A DNA stretch of 64,000 nt. It comes from Cellulomonas humilata. Its GTDB lineage: Bacteria > Actinomycetota > Actinomycetes > Actinomycetales > Cellulomonadaceae. Numbering within the stretch: position 1 is the stretch's first letter; each line of letters opens with the position of its first letter. A model generated the notes under the pieces. That model searched no databases, had not been told where the DNA came from, and was given only the letters and a program-made list of their open reading frames with translations. Where the stretch lies: NCBI RefSeq assembly GCF_030814415.1, contig NZ_JAUSVB010000003.1:496001-560000 (forward strand), given 5' to 3'. The position numbers were made by a program, and so were the translations under genes. Positions 46,810 to 53,975 of this stretch are shown in pieces.

Positions 46810-48330
46810 TTGACCGACGCGCAGCACACCACCAGCCAGACCGAGGACGCCCCGCCGACGCGCTCCGCGCAGGAGGTGGCCGACGACGTCGTGGCCCGTG
46901 TGCTCGCCAGGGCAGGGGCCACGCTGCACGCCGGCGCCACGGTGCACTCGTCGTACGACGGGGACCAGCTCGAGCTCGAGGAGCGCACGTCGCTCCGCCG
47001 GGTCGCAGGGCTGTCGACCGAGCTCGAGGACGTCACCGAGGTCGAGTACCGCCAGCTGCGGCTGGAGAAGGTCGTCCTCGTCGGTGTCTGGGGCTCCGGC
47101 ACCGTCACCGACGCCGAGATCTCCCTGCGCGAGCTCGCCCAGCTCGCCGAGACCGCCGGCTCCCAGGTCCTCGACGGGCTGCTCCAGCGCCGCCAGAAGC
47201 CGGACCCGGGCACGTACCTCGGCTCGGGCAAGGCAGCCGAGCTGGCCACCCTCGTCGCGGCCGTCGGCGCGGACACCGTGGTCGTCGACGGCGACCTCGC
47301 ACCGTCGCAGCGCCGCGCGCTGGAGGACATCGTCCGCGTCAAGGTCATCGACCGGACCGCGCTGATCCTCGACATCTTCGCCCAGCACGCCAAGTCCCGG
47401 GAGGGCAAGGCGCAGGTCGAGCTCGCGCAGCTGGAGTACCTGCTCCCGCGCCTGCGCGGCTGGGGCGACTCGATGTCCCGGCAGGCAGGTGGCCAGGTCG
47501 GCGGCGCGGCCGCGGGCATGGGCTCGCGTGGCCCCGGTGAGACCAAGATCGAGCTCGACCGGCGGCGCATCCGCAACCGCATGGCCAAGCTGCGCCGCGA
47601 GATCGCCGCGATGGAGCCGGGCCGCGTCACCAAGCGGGCGTCGCGCAAGAAACACGCGATCCCGTCGGTCGCCATCGCCGGCTACACCAACGCGGGCAAG
47701 TCGTCGCTGCTCAACCGGCTGACGCACGCCGGCGTCCTCGTCGAGAACGCGCTGTTCGCGACGCTCGACCCCACCGTCCGGCGCGCTGAGACGGTGGACG
47801 GGCGGATCTACACGCTCGCGGACACGGTCGGCTTCGTCCGAGCGCTGCCGCACCAGCTGGTCGAGGCGTTCCGCTCCACCCTGGAGGAGGTCGCGGACGC
47901 GGACCTGATCCTGCACGTCGTGGACGCGTCGCACCCCGACCCCGAGGGGCAGATCGCTGCGGTCCGGCACGTGTTCGCGGACATCCCCGGCGCCATGGAC
48001 GTGCCCGAGATCATCGTGCTGAACAAGGCCGACCTCGCGACGCCCGAGGCGATCGCCCGACTGCGCTCGCGCGAGGTGCACTCGATCGTCGTCTCGGCGC
48101 ACAGCGGCGAGGGCATCGACGAGCTGCAGGCGCTCGTCGCCGACCAGCTGCCGCGCCCCGGCGTCAGCGTCGACCTGGTCATCCCGTACGACCGTGGCGA
48201 CCTGGTCAGCCGCGTGCACGAGCACGGCGACATCGAGACCGAGGAGCACACCGCCGACGGCACCGCCCTGCGCGCGCGGGTCGACGCGGGACTGGCTGCC
48301 GAGCTGGAAGCTGCACAGCACCGGTCTTGA
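46810..48330 (+). CDS. hflX: GTPase HflX
   Basis: HflX is a ribosome-splitting and rescue GTPase acting under stress. The product has 506 residues: N-terminal HflX domain (about 90-200) with EYRQLRLEKVVLVGVWGSG, GADTVVVDGDLAPSQRRALED, then LEYLLPRLRGWGDSMSRQAGG, the linker GMGSRGPGETKIELDRRRIR, and the G domain with P-loop GYTNAGKSSLLNRL (about 290-303) and DTVGFVRALPH. The start is TTG with GAGGA upstream. In corynebacteria hflX belongs to the ClgR regulon. No site could be confirmed here. Confidence 0.94.
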   Translation: MTDAQHTTSQTEDAPPTRSAQEVADDVVARVLARAGATLHAGATVHSSYDGDQLELEERTSLRRVAGLSTELEDVTEVEYRQLRLEKVVLVGVWGSGTVTDAEISLRELAQLAETAGSQVLDGLLQRRQKPDPGTYLGSGKAAELATLVAAVGADTVVVDGDLAPSQRRALEDIVRVKVIDRTALILDIFAQHAKSREGKAQVELAQLEYLLPRLRGWGDSMSRQAGGQVGGAAAGMGSRGPGETKIELDRRRIRNRMAKLRREIAAMEPGRVTKRASRKKHAIPSVAIAGYTNAGKSSLLNRLTHAGVLVENALFATLDPTVRRAETVDGRIYTLADTVGFVRALPHQLVEAFRSTLEEVADADLILHVVDASHPDPEGQIAAVRHVFADIPGAMDVPEIIVLNKADLATPEAIARLRSREVHSIVVSAHSGEGIDELQALVADQLPRPGVSVDLVIPYDRGDLVSRVHEHGDIETEEHTADGTALRARVDAGLAAELEAAQHRS

Positions 48331-48347
48331 GCGCGGCCGGCCGCCAC

Positions 48348-48353
48348 TAGGCT
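48348..48353 (+). promoter_or_regulatory. leaderless -10 element of the dinG-like gene
   Basis: TAGGCT ends 6 bases before the GTG at 48360. No Shine-Dalgarno is seen. Confidence 0.55.
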
Positions 48354-48359
48354 GACGCG

Positions 48360-50432
48360 GTGCCAGACGCCGACCCCTCCGTCGAGAACCTCCTCGACGT
48401 CGCGGTCACCGCGCTCGGCGGGGTCCGTCGTGACGGCCAGCACCAGATGGCGGTCGCCGTCGCGGAGACCATCGACAAGGGCGAGCACCTGCTCGTGCAG
48501 GCGGGGACGGGTACGGGCAAGTCGCTCGGCTACCTGGTGCCCGCGCTGCGGCACGCGGTCCTCGAGAACGAGCACGTCGTCGTCTCCACCGCGACGCTCG
48601 CGCTGCAGCGCCAGATCATCACGCGCGACCTCCCGCTCGTCGCGAAGGCCCTCGAGCCGCACCTGCCACGCACGCCCGCGATCGCCCTGCTCAAGGGCTG
48701 GCACAACTACGTGTGCGTGCACAAGGTCGCCGGTGGGTACCCCGACGACGACACGGGCACGCTGTTCGACCTGGGGGACCACGCCGGCGCGGCGGAGCAC
48801 CCCGCACCGGCGCGCACCGGGGCGTCCGCGTTGTCGGAGAGCCTCGGCGAGCAGGTCCTGCGCCTGCGGGAGTGGGCCGACGAGACCGACACCGGGGACC
48901 GCGACGACCTCGTGCCCGGCGTCACGGACCGTGCCTGGCGGCAGGTGTCCATCACCTCGCTGGAGTGCCTGGGCGGCAAGTGCCCGATGCTCGCCGAGTG
49001 CTTCCCGGAGAAGGCGAAGGCGGCGTCGCGGGAGGCCGACGTCGTCGTCACCAACCACGCGATGCTCGGCATCGCCGCCTCCGGCTCGCCCGGCGTGCTG
49101 CCGGAGCACCAGGTGATCATCGTCGACGAGGCGCACGAGCTGACGGACCGGGTGACGGCGCAGGCGACCTCCGAGCTGTCCGTCGCCACCATCGAGCACG
49201 CGGCCCGGCTCGCGCGTCGGCACGGCGGGGTCCCGACGACGGACCTCGACTCGGCCAGCCAGGCGCTGGCGTCCGTGCTCGTCGGGCTGCCGGAGACCCG
49301 GTTCCGCGACGGGCTGCCCCCGGCCGCCCGGGACGCCGTCGCCAGCGTGCGCGACGCCACCCGCGCGCTGCTGACGGTGCTCAAGCCGGAGACCGGCCCG
49401 AACGCTCCCCCCGAGGGTGGTCGCAAGGTCGCGCAGGCCACGATGCTCGCGCTGTACGAGGTGGCGGACCGGATGGCGGCGGACCCGGAGGACCACCGGC
49501 ACACCGTCCTGTGGTGCAGCCGCAGCGAGGACCGCCGGGGCTCGGTGCTCACCCGCCTCTACGCCGCGCCGCTCGCGGTCAACGGCCTCATCCGCACCAA
49601 CCTGCTCGCCGGGCGTTCGGGGGTGCTCACCTCCGCGACGCTCGAGCTCGGCGGCTCGTTCGACCCGATCGCCCGGGCCGTCGGCCTCGAGGTCCGCCCG
49701 GACGCCGAACCCGTCGGCCCCACGTCGCTGGCCGGCGAGGCGCCCGCCACGCCGACGGGGGTGCCGTGGCGCGGGCTCGACGTCGGCAGCCCGTTCGACT
49801 ACCCCCGGCAGGGGATCCTCTATCTCGCCCGGCACCTGCCGAAGCCGGGTCGTGAACCCGCGACGGACGCACAGCTCGACGAGATCGCGGACCTCATCAC
49901 GGCGGCGGGCGGGCGGACGCTCGGACTGTTCTCGTCGCGCCGCGCGGCCAACGCGGTGGCGGCCGCGATGCGGGAGCGGCTCGACGTCCCGATCCTCGCG
50001 CAGGGCGACGACCAGCTGCCGACCCTCGTCTCGCAGTTCATCGCCGACGAGGCCACGTGCCTGTTCGGGACGCTGTCGCTCTGGCAGGGCGTCGACGTCC
50101 CGGGCTCGACGTGCCGACTGGTCATCATCGACCGCATCCCCTTCCCCCGGCCGGACGACCCGGTGAGCTCCGCGCGGTCCGACGCGATCGAGAAGGCCGG
50201 TGGCAACGGGTTCCTGGCCGTGTCCGCCACGCACGCGGCGCTGCTCCTCGCGCAGGGCGCCGGCCGGCTGATCCGGACCAGCGAGGACCGGGGAGTCGTG
50301 GCCGTGCTCGACCCCCGGCTGGCGACCGCGGGGTACGGCAGCTTCCTCACGCGATCGCTGCCGGCGTTCTGGCGCACCACGGACCGTGCTGTGGCCATCT
50401 CCGCGCTGCAGAGGCTCGCTGAGGCCGGTTAG
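48360..50432 (+). CDS. DinG/XPD-like ATP-dependent helicase
   Basis: The product has 690 residues and is a superfamily 2 helicase of the DinG/XPD type. Walker A is QAGTGTGKS (47-55), the DEAH box is at 256-259, and late motifs are FGTLSLWQGVDVPG and LAQGAGRLIRT. Four cysteines at NYVCVHK and ECLGGKCPMLAEC are spaced to bind the iron-sulfur cluster of the family. Such helicases unwind R-loops, forks or G4 structures. No LexA box precedes it, unlike dinG of E. coli. It follows hflX by 29 bases with its own promoter. Confidence 0.9.
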   Translation: MPDADPSVENLLDVAVTALGGVRRDGQHQMAVAVAETIDKGEHLLVQAGTGTGKSLGYLVPALRHAVLENEHVVVSTATLALQRQIITRDLPLVAKALEPHLPRTPAIALLKGWHNYVCVHKVAGGYPDDDTGTLFDLGDHAGAAEHPAPARTGASALSESLGEQVLRLREWADETDTGDRDDLVPGVTDRAWRQVSITSLECLGGKCPMLAECFPEKAKAASREADVVVTNHAMLGIAASGSPGVLPEHQVIIVDEAHELTDRVTAQATSELSVATIEHAARLARRHGGVPTTDLDSASQALASVLVGLPETRFRDGLPPAARDAVASVRDATRALLTVLKPETGPNAPPEGGRKVAQATMLALYEVADRMAADPEDHRHTVLWCSRSEDRRGSVLTRLYAAPLAVNGLIRTNLLAGRSGVLTSATLELGGSFDPIARAVGLEVRPDAEPVGPTSLAGEAPATPTGVPWRGLDVGSPFDYPRQGILYLARHLPKPGREPATDAQLDEIADLITAAGGRTLGLFSSRRAANAVAAAMRERLDVPILAQGDDQLPTLVSQFIADEATCLFGTLSLWQGVDVPGSTCRLVIIDRIPFPRPDDPVSSARSDAIEKAGGNGFLAVSATHAALLLAQGAGRLIRTSEDRGVVAVLDPRLATAGYGSFLTRSLPAFWRTTDRAVAISALQRLAEAG

Positions 50433-50435
50433 CCT
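50430..50435 (+). promoter_or_regulatory. leaderless -10 element of ldh
   Basis: TAGCCT overlaps the stop codon of the helicase gene and ends 6 bases before the ATG at 50442. Confidence 0.5.
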
Positions 50436-50441
50436 CGTCAG

Positions 50442-51443
50442 ATGACCGAGAGCCTAGACATGGAGGACGTGGGCATGGCCCCGTTCCGCAGCGGCCGTCG
50501 TACGTCCAAGCTGGCGATCGTCGGGGCGGGGGCCGTCGGGTCGACGATGGCCTACGCGGCGCTCCTGCGCGGTGCGGCCCGGTCCGTGGCTCTCTACGAC
50601 GTCAACGCGGCGAAGGTCGAGGCCGAGGCGCTGGACCTCGGGCACGGCATCCAGTTCATGCCGATGGCCGAGGTGGTCGGGTCCGACGACATCGCGGTGT
50701 GCGCCGACGCCGACGTCGTGATGTTCACGGCCGGCGCCAAGCAGAAGCCCGGTCAGTCACGCCTCGACCTGGCGGAGGCGACCATCGGGCTCGTCCGCAC
50801 GGTGCTCCCCGCCGTGGTGGAGGTGGCGCCGGACGCCGTCTACGTGATGGTCACCAACCCCGTCGACGTGGTGACCTATGCCGCGCTCCAGATCTCCGGG
50901 CTGCCGCCGTCGCAGCTGTTCGGGTCCGGCACCGTCCTCGACTCCTCGCGGCTGCGCTATCTCATCGCGCAGCACACGGGGGTCGCGGTGCAGAACGTGC
51001 ACGCGTACATCGCGGGGGAGCACGGCGACACCGAGCTGCCGCTGTGGGGGTCGGCGAGCATCGGGTCCGTGCCGCTGCTGGAGTGGACCGGCGCGGGCGG
51101 CAGCGGCCCGCTGACCCCGGACGTGCGGGAACGGATCGCGCGCGAGGTCGTCGACTCCGCGTACCGGATCATCGAGGGCAAGGGGGCGACCAACTACGCG
51201 GTCGCCCTGGCCGGGTCCCGGATCATCGAGGCGATCGTCAAGGACGAGGGGCGCGTGCTCCCGGTCTCGTCGCTGCTCGACGACTTCCACGGGATCAGCG
51301 ATGTCTGCCTGTCGGTGCCCGCGATCGTCGGTGCGCACGGGGTCGGTGAGCGGCTGAAGGTCCCGCTGTCGGACGAGGAGCTCGCCGGGCTCCGGTCGTC
51401 CGCCGAGGCGGTCCGGTCGGTGGCGAGAAGCTTCGGGTTCTGA
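50442..51443 (+). CDS. ldh: L-lactate dehydrogenase
   Basis: The product has 333 residues. LDH interconverts pyruvate and lactate with NAD. The nucleotide-binding glycine motif is VGAGAVGSTMAYAALL, the Arg loop MFTAGAKQKPGQSRLDL, NPVDVVTYAALQISG, and the active-site IAGEHGDTELPLWG with His194. The N-terminal 18 residues before TSKLAIVG are extra; an ATG at 50475 would shorten them, but TAGCCT places the leaderless start at 50442. The set of motifs is that of L-lactate, not malate, dehydrogenase. Transcription ends at the strong hairpin 51467-51502 shared with lexA. Confidence 0.94.
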   Translation: MTESLDMEDVGMAPFRSGRRTSKLAIVGAGAVGSTMAYAALLRGAARSVALYDVNAAKVEAEALDLGHGIQFMPMAEVVGSDDIAVCADADVVMFTAGAKQKPGQSRLDLAEATIGLVRTVLPAVVEVAPDAVYVMVTNPVDVVTYAALQISGLPPSQLFGSGTVLDSSRLRYLIAQHTGVAVQNVHAYIAGEHGDTELPLWGSASIGSVPLLEWTGAGGSGPLTPDVRERIAREVVDSAYRIIEGKGATNYAVALAGSRIIEAIVKDEGRVLPVSSLLDDFHGISDVCLSVPAIVGAHGVGERLKVPLSDEELAGLRSSAEAVRSVARSFGF

Positions 51444-51466
51444 GCCGACCCTGCTCGGATGACGCA

Positions 51467-51502
51467 CGCGGGGCCGCACCCCGAGACGGGTGCGGCCCCG
51501 CG
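51467..51502. terminator. bidirectional terminator hairpin between ldh and lexA
   Basis: A perfect 15-bp stem (CGCGGGGCCGCACCC and its complement) closes a 6-base loop. It lies between the convergent ldh and lexA stops, 23 and 9 bases away. It is one of the strongest stems in the window. Confidence 0.85.
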
Positions 51503-51511
51503 CGCCGCGTG

Positions 51512-52264
51512 TCAGAGGCTGCGCAGGACGCTCACGACGCGCCCGAGGATCGTGGACTCGTCGCCCGGGATGGGCGAGTACGCGGGGTTGTGCGGCATGA
51601 GCCAGACGTGGCCGTCGATGCGCTTGAAGGTCTTGACCGTGGCCTCGCCGTCGATCATGGCCGCCACGATCTCGCCGTTCTCGGCCACCGGCTGACGCCG
51701 GACCACGACCCAGTCGCCGTCGCAGATGGCCGCGTCGATCATGGAGTCGCCGCTGACCTTCAGCAGGAACAGGTCACCGTCGCCGACCAGCTGGCGGGGG
51801 AGCGGGAAGACGTCCTCGACGACCTGCTCCGCCAGGATCGGTCCGCCGGCCGCGATCCGGCCGACGACCGGCACGTAGGACGGTGCGGGGAGACGCTCGC
51901 CGTCGCCCTCGTCCGGGAACGCGGAGCGGGTGCCGTCCGGAGCCCTCCAGGTGCCGACACCGCGCGAGTCGTCCGCGTGCACGACCTCGATGGCCCGCGG
52001 ACGGTTGGGGTCGCGGCGCAGGTAGCCCTTGCGCTCGAGCGCCATGAGCTGGTGCTTGACGCTCGACGGGCTGGTGAGGCCGACGGCCTCCCCGATCTCG
52101 CGCATGCTCGGCGGGTAGCCCCGGGACTCCACGGAGGACCGGATGGTGTCCAGCACGAGCCGCTGGCGCGCCGTGAGGCCGTCGGCTCCCGGCGCTCCGT
52201 CCGGGAGCGTGTGAACCGTCGCCAGGTCCTTCTCGGGCTGGGACGTGTCCCCTGAGTCCGTCAC
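51512..52264 (-). CDS. lexA: SOS repressor LexA
   Basis: LexA represses the SOS regulon and cleaves itself when RecA filaments form. The product has 250 residues. The winged helix has [24 protein letters not shown] and [18 protein letters not shown]. The cleavage site is Ala139-Gly140 ([12 protein letters not shown]), with Ser174 in [10 protein letters not shown] and Lys211 in DGEATVKTF as catalytic pair. The start is GTG with GGAGGAG upstream. Between residues 100 and 125 it has an extra loop. Its promoter and three LexA boxes lie at 52412-52517. Confidence 0.97.
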   Translation of the reverse strand: MTDSGDTSQPEKDLATVHTLPDGAPGADGLTARQRLVLDTIRSSVESRGYPPSMREIGEAVGLTSPSSVKHQLMALERKGYLRRDPNRPRAIEVVHADDSRGVGTWRAPDGTRSAFPDEGDGERLPAPSYVPVVGRIAAGGPILAEQVVEDVFPLPRQLVGDGDLFLLKVSGDSMIDAAICDGDWVVVRRQPVAENGEIVAAMIDGEATVKTFKRIDGHVWLMPHNPAYSPIPGDESTILGRVVSVLRSL

Positions 52265-52411
52265 TGCGCTCCTCCTCCGTCCGGCGGCCGCCGTGCAGCA
52301 CGCCCGGCCTTCTCCGCCTGTACCGCCTCACGACCCCGAGGTCCTGACCTGCGGCGACGGGCGATCCGGCGGGCGTGTCAGTGGCTCGTGGTGCTCTTGT
52401 GCTGCATCGCC

Positions 52412-52440
52412 AGCCTAGGGAAGTCGAGGCTGAAGATCAA
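52412..52440 (-). promoter_or_regulatory. lexA promoter
   Basis: On the minus strand TTGATC (52435-52440) and TAGGCT (52412-52417) are separated by exactly 17 bases. The first LexA box overlaps the -35. The leader to the GTG would be about 140 bases. I see nothing else in 52265-52411. Confidence 0.75.
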
Positions 52441-52450
52441 ACATCTGTTC
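52439..52450. promoter_or_regulatory. LexA box 1 at the lexA -35
   Basis: AAACATCTGTTC matches GAAC-N4-GTTC at 7 of 8 defined bases. It overlaps the lexA -35 and explains autorepression. Confidence 0.75.
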
Positions 52451-52490
52451 GATCGTGTCTCGACAGTGTCACCGGATGCTGGTAGACATC

Positions 52491-52502
52491 GTACAGACGT
52501 TC
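52491..52502. promoter_or_regulatory. LexA box 2 candidate
   Basis: GTACAGACGTTC matches the box at 7 of 8 defined bases. It is immediately upstream of box 3 and nearly the same in sequence (AGAC spacer in both). Confidence 0.55.
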
Positions 52503-52505
52503 GAC

Positions 52506-52517
52506 GAACAGACGTTC
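52506..52517. promoter_or_regulatory. LexA box 3 upstream of the LysM gene
   Basis: GAACAGACGTTC is a perfect GAAC-N4-GTTC box. It lies 64 bases before the LysM start at 52582, so that gene should be SOS-induced like its mycobacterial counterpart. Confidence 0.85.
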
Positions 52518-52581
52518 GAGGGCGATGAAGGTGATGGAGCGGTACCCCGGGAAGCCGGGCCGAGCAGGAACGAGGGACGTC

Positions 52582-52980
52582 ATGAGCGCGATGGTCATGG
52601 GGCCGGCAGTGTCCGAGCGGGCGTCGTTCCGCGTGAACCCGGCGTCGGGTTCCGCCACGCCAGCTGCACGTCCCTCGGCTCCCTCCGCCGCACACCTGCG
52701 GCTCACCGCGCGCGGTCGTGCCGTGCTGTGGATCCTCGCCGCCGTCGCTGTCGCGCTCGTGACCCTGATCGCGAGCCAGGCGTCCGCGGACGGTCCCGTC
52801 GCCGCCCAGGAGGTCGTCCGGCACGTCGTGCAGCCGGGGGAGACCCTGTGGCAGATCGCCGAGTCGGTGGCCGCGCCGTCGCAGGACGTCCGTGACGTGG
52901 TGGTCGACCTCGTCCGTCTGAACGAGCTCCCCGAGGCCGGCCTCATGGCCGGTCAGGTGATCGTCGTCCCCGCGAGCTGA
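52582..52980 (+). CDS. LysM-domain membrane protein, SOS-linked division-inhibitor type
   Basis: The product has 132 residues. A disordered N-terminus precedes one membrane helix (about 47-66) and an extracellular LysM domain (about 80-130, starting VVRHVVQPGETLWQIAESVA) that should bind peptidoglycan. The position divergent from lexA and before nrdR equals mycobacterial Rv2719c (ChiZ/DivS type), an SOS-induced division inhibitor. That role is inferred. The protein here has no extra hydrolase domain. I chose ATG 52582 for its GAGGGA. An ATG at 52525 is in frame but would start 7 bases from LexA box 3. Confidence 0.88.
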   Translation: MSAMVMGPAVSERASFRVNPASGSATPAARPSAPSAAHLRLTARGRAVLWILAAVAVALVTLIASQASADGPVAAQEVVRHVVQPGETLWQIAESVAAPSQDVRDVVVDLVRLNELPEAGLMAGQVIVVPAS

Positions 52981-53003
52981 GCCTCGATCGAGGGACGCCG
53001 CGG

Positions 53004-53044
53004 TTGCCATCCGATCGCCCGGCGGCTAGGTTAGCCTTACCTCA
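53004..53044 (+). promoter_or_regulatory. promoter overlapped by an IdeR/DtxR-like box
   Basis: TTGCCA (53004-53009) and TAGGTT (53027-53032) are separated by exactly 17 bases. The stretch 53026-53044 (CTAGGTTAGCCTTACCTCA) matches the iron-box consensus TTAGGTTAGSCTAACCTAA at 16 of 19 positions and covers the -10 and start site. This suggests repression by iron-loaded IdeR/DtxR. No protein start codon follows at leaderless distance. Confidence 0.6.
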
Positions 53045-53197
53045 CAAGGCGAGCTGGGGGGCTTGCCGGAGGTGTGAGACTCAGGAGTGTGAGCTCGTGA
53101 GCTCACCGCAGTGCAGCGCGGCACCGAGGCGAGTCGGTCCGTGACCTGGGACGGGGGCGTCCCCGCGAGAGCGGCCATCTTCGGGTGGCCGCTCTCG
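53039..53197 (+). ncRNA. candidate structured RNA upstream of nrdR
   Basis: About 160 bases from the predicted start site contain five successive hairpins: 53041-53078 (CTCACA outer, GGCGAGC inner), 53089-53106 (GTGAGCTC/GAGCTCAC), 53123-53138 (ACCGA/TCGGT), 53148-53163 (GGGACG/CGTCCC) and the terminator-like 53166-53197. No convincing small protein is encoded. It is either a free iron-controlled small RNA or the structured leader of nrdR. I do not recognise a known family. The remaining bases to 53395 show no clear signal. Confidence 0.45.
53166..53197 (+). terminator. terminator-like hairpin before nrdR
   Basis: CGAGAGCGGCCA (53166-53177) pairs perfectly with TGGCCGCTCTCG (53186-53197) around an 8-base loop. 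No T run follows. It would end a short transcript from the promoter at 53004-53032 or attenuate nrdR. Confidence 0.6.
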
Positions 53198-53395
53198 TGC
53201 GTCGGGGCCCGCGACGGCGGTGCCGACGCCACCGCCGGACGCCGCGCTCGACCGGTCCGTAGCGCCCGGCCAGGCGCCTTGCGACACCGCAGCCCGTGGC
53301 CTAGCGTCACGGAGGCGTTCACGACGCGATCGCCGCCGACAGACGTCTGGCCAGATGTCGCGGCGTCGACTCGCCAGCACGAGAAGGGGGCCACC

Positions 53396-53920
53396 GTGCA
53401 CTGTCCGTTCTGCCGCCACCCGGACTCCCGGGTCGTCGACTCGCGGACCTCGGACGACGGGTCCACCATCCGGCGACGCCGGCAGTGCCCGCACTGCAAC
53501 CGCCGCTTCACCACCGTGGAGACCGCGAGCCTGTCGGTCGTCAAGCGCTCCGGCGCCACCGAGCCGTTCAGCCGGGAGAAGATCGCCGGCGGCGTGCGCA
53601 AGGCCTGCCAGGGTCGACCGGTGAGCGAGGACGACCTCGCGCTGCTCGCCCAGAAGGTCGAGGAGACGCTCCGCAGCGCAGGCTCGGCGGAGATCGACGC
53701 GTACGAGATCGGTCTCGCGATCCTCGGCCCGCTGCGCGAGCTGGACGAGGTCGCCTACCTGCGGTTCGCCAGCGTCTACCAGGCGTTCGACTCCCTCGAG
53801 GACTTCGAGGCGGCGATCACGGTGCTCCGCGCGGAGCGTGACTCCGAGCAGGATTCGACGCTGGGAACCGAGCCCGACGGCGAGAGCACGTCGACCGACG
53901 AGGACGTCCGCTCCACCTGA
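53396..53920 (+). CDS. nrdR: ribonucleotide reductase repressor NrdR
   Basis: NrdR represses ribonucleotide reductase genes according to bound ATP/dATP. The product has 174 residues from a GTG start. The zinc ribbon has CPFC (Cys3, Cys6) and CPHC (Cys31, Cys34), followed by the ATP-cone (about 46-136, [31 protein letters not shown]). The tail after 150 is acidic and variable. The start is preceded by GGGGG. The target nrd operon is not in the window. Position after lexA and the LysM gene matches mycobacteria. The upstream RNA and iron box could tie it to iron supply. Confidence 0.95.
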   Translation: MHCPFCRHPDSRVVDSRTSDDGSTIRRRRQCPHCNRRFTTVETASLSVVKRSGATEPFSREKIAGGVRKACQGRPVSEDDLALLAQKVEETLRSAGSAEIDAYEIGLAILGPLRELDEVAYLRFASVYQAFDSLEDFEAAITVLRAERDSEQDSTLGTEPDGESTSTDEDVRST

Positions 53921-53963
53921 GCGGCACCGTCGTCCGACGACTGCAGGTGTCAGCGGCACCACG

Positions 53964-53969
53964 TAGGTT
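53964..53969 (+). promoter_or_regulatory. leaderless -10 element of the S9 peptidase gene
   Basis: TAGGTT ends 6 bases before the GTG at 53976. Confidence 0.55.
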
Positions 53970-53975
53970 TCTCGG

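Noticed and set aside
53041-53164. On the minus strand the loops of two stems are C-rich, reminding of the actinobacterial 6C RNA.
   Set aside because: Only one loop reaches six cytosines, the spacing between stems does not fit, and the promoter signal points to the plus strand.
53111-53395. In-frame upstream extension of nrdR starting at GTG 53111.
   Set aside because: It encodes a low-complexity Arg/Ala/Gly stretch across the hairpins, whereas NrdR proteins begin at the CPFC zinc ribbon.
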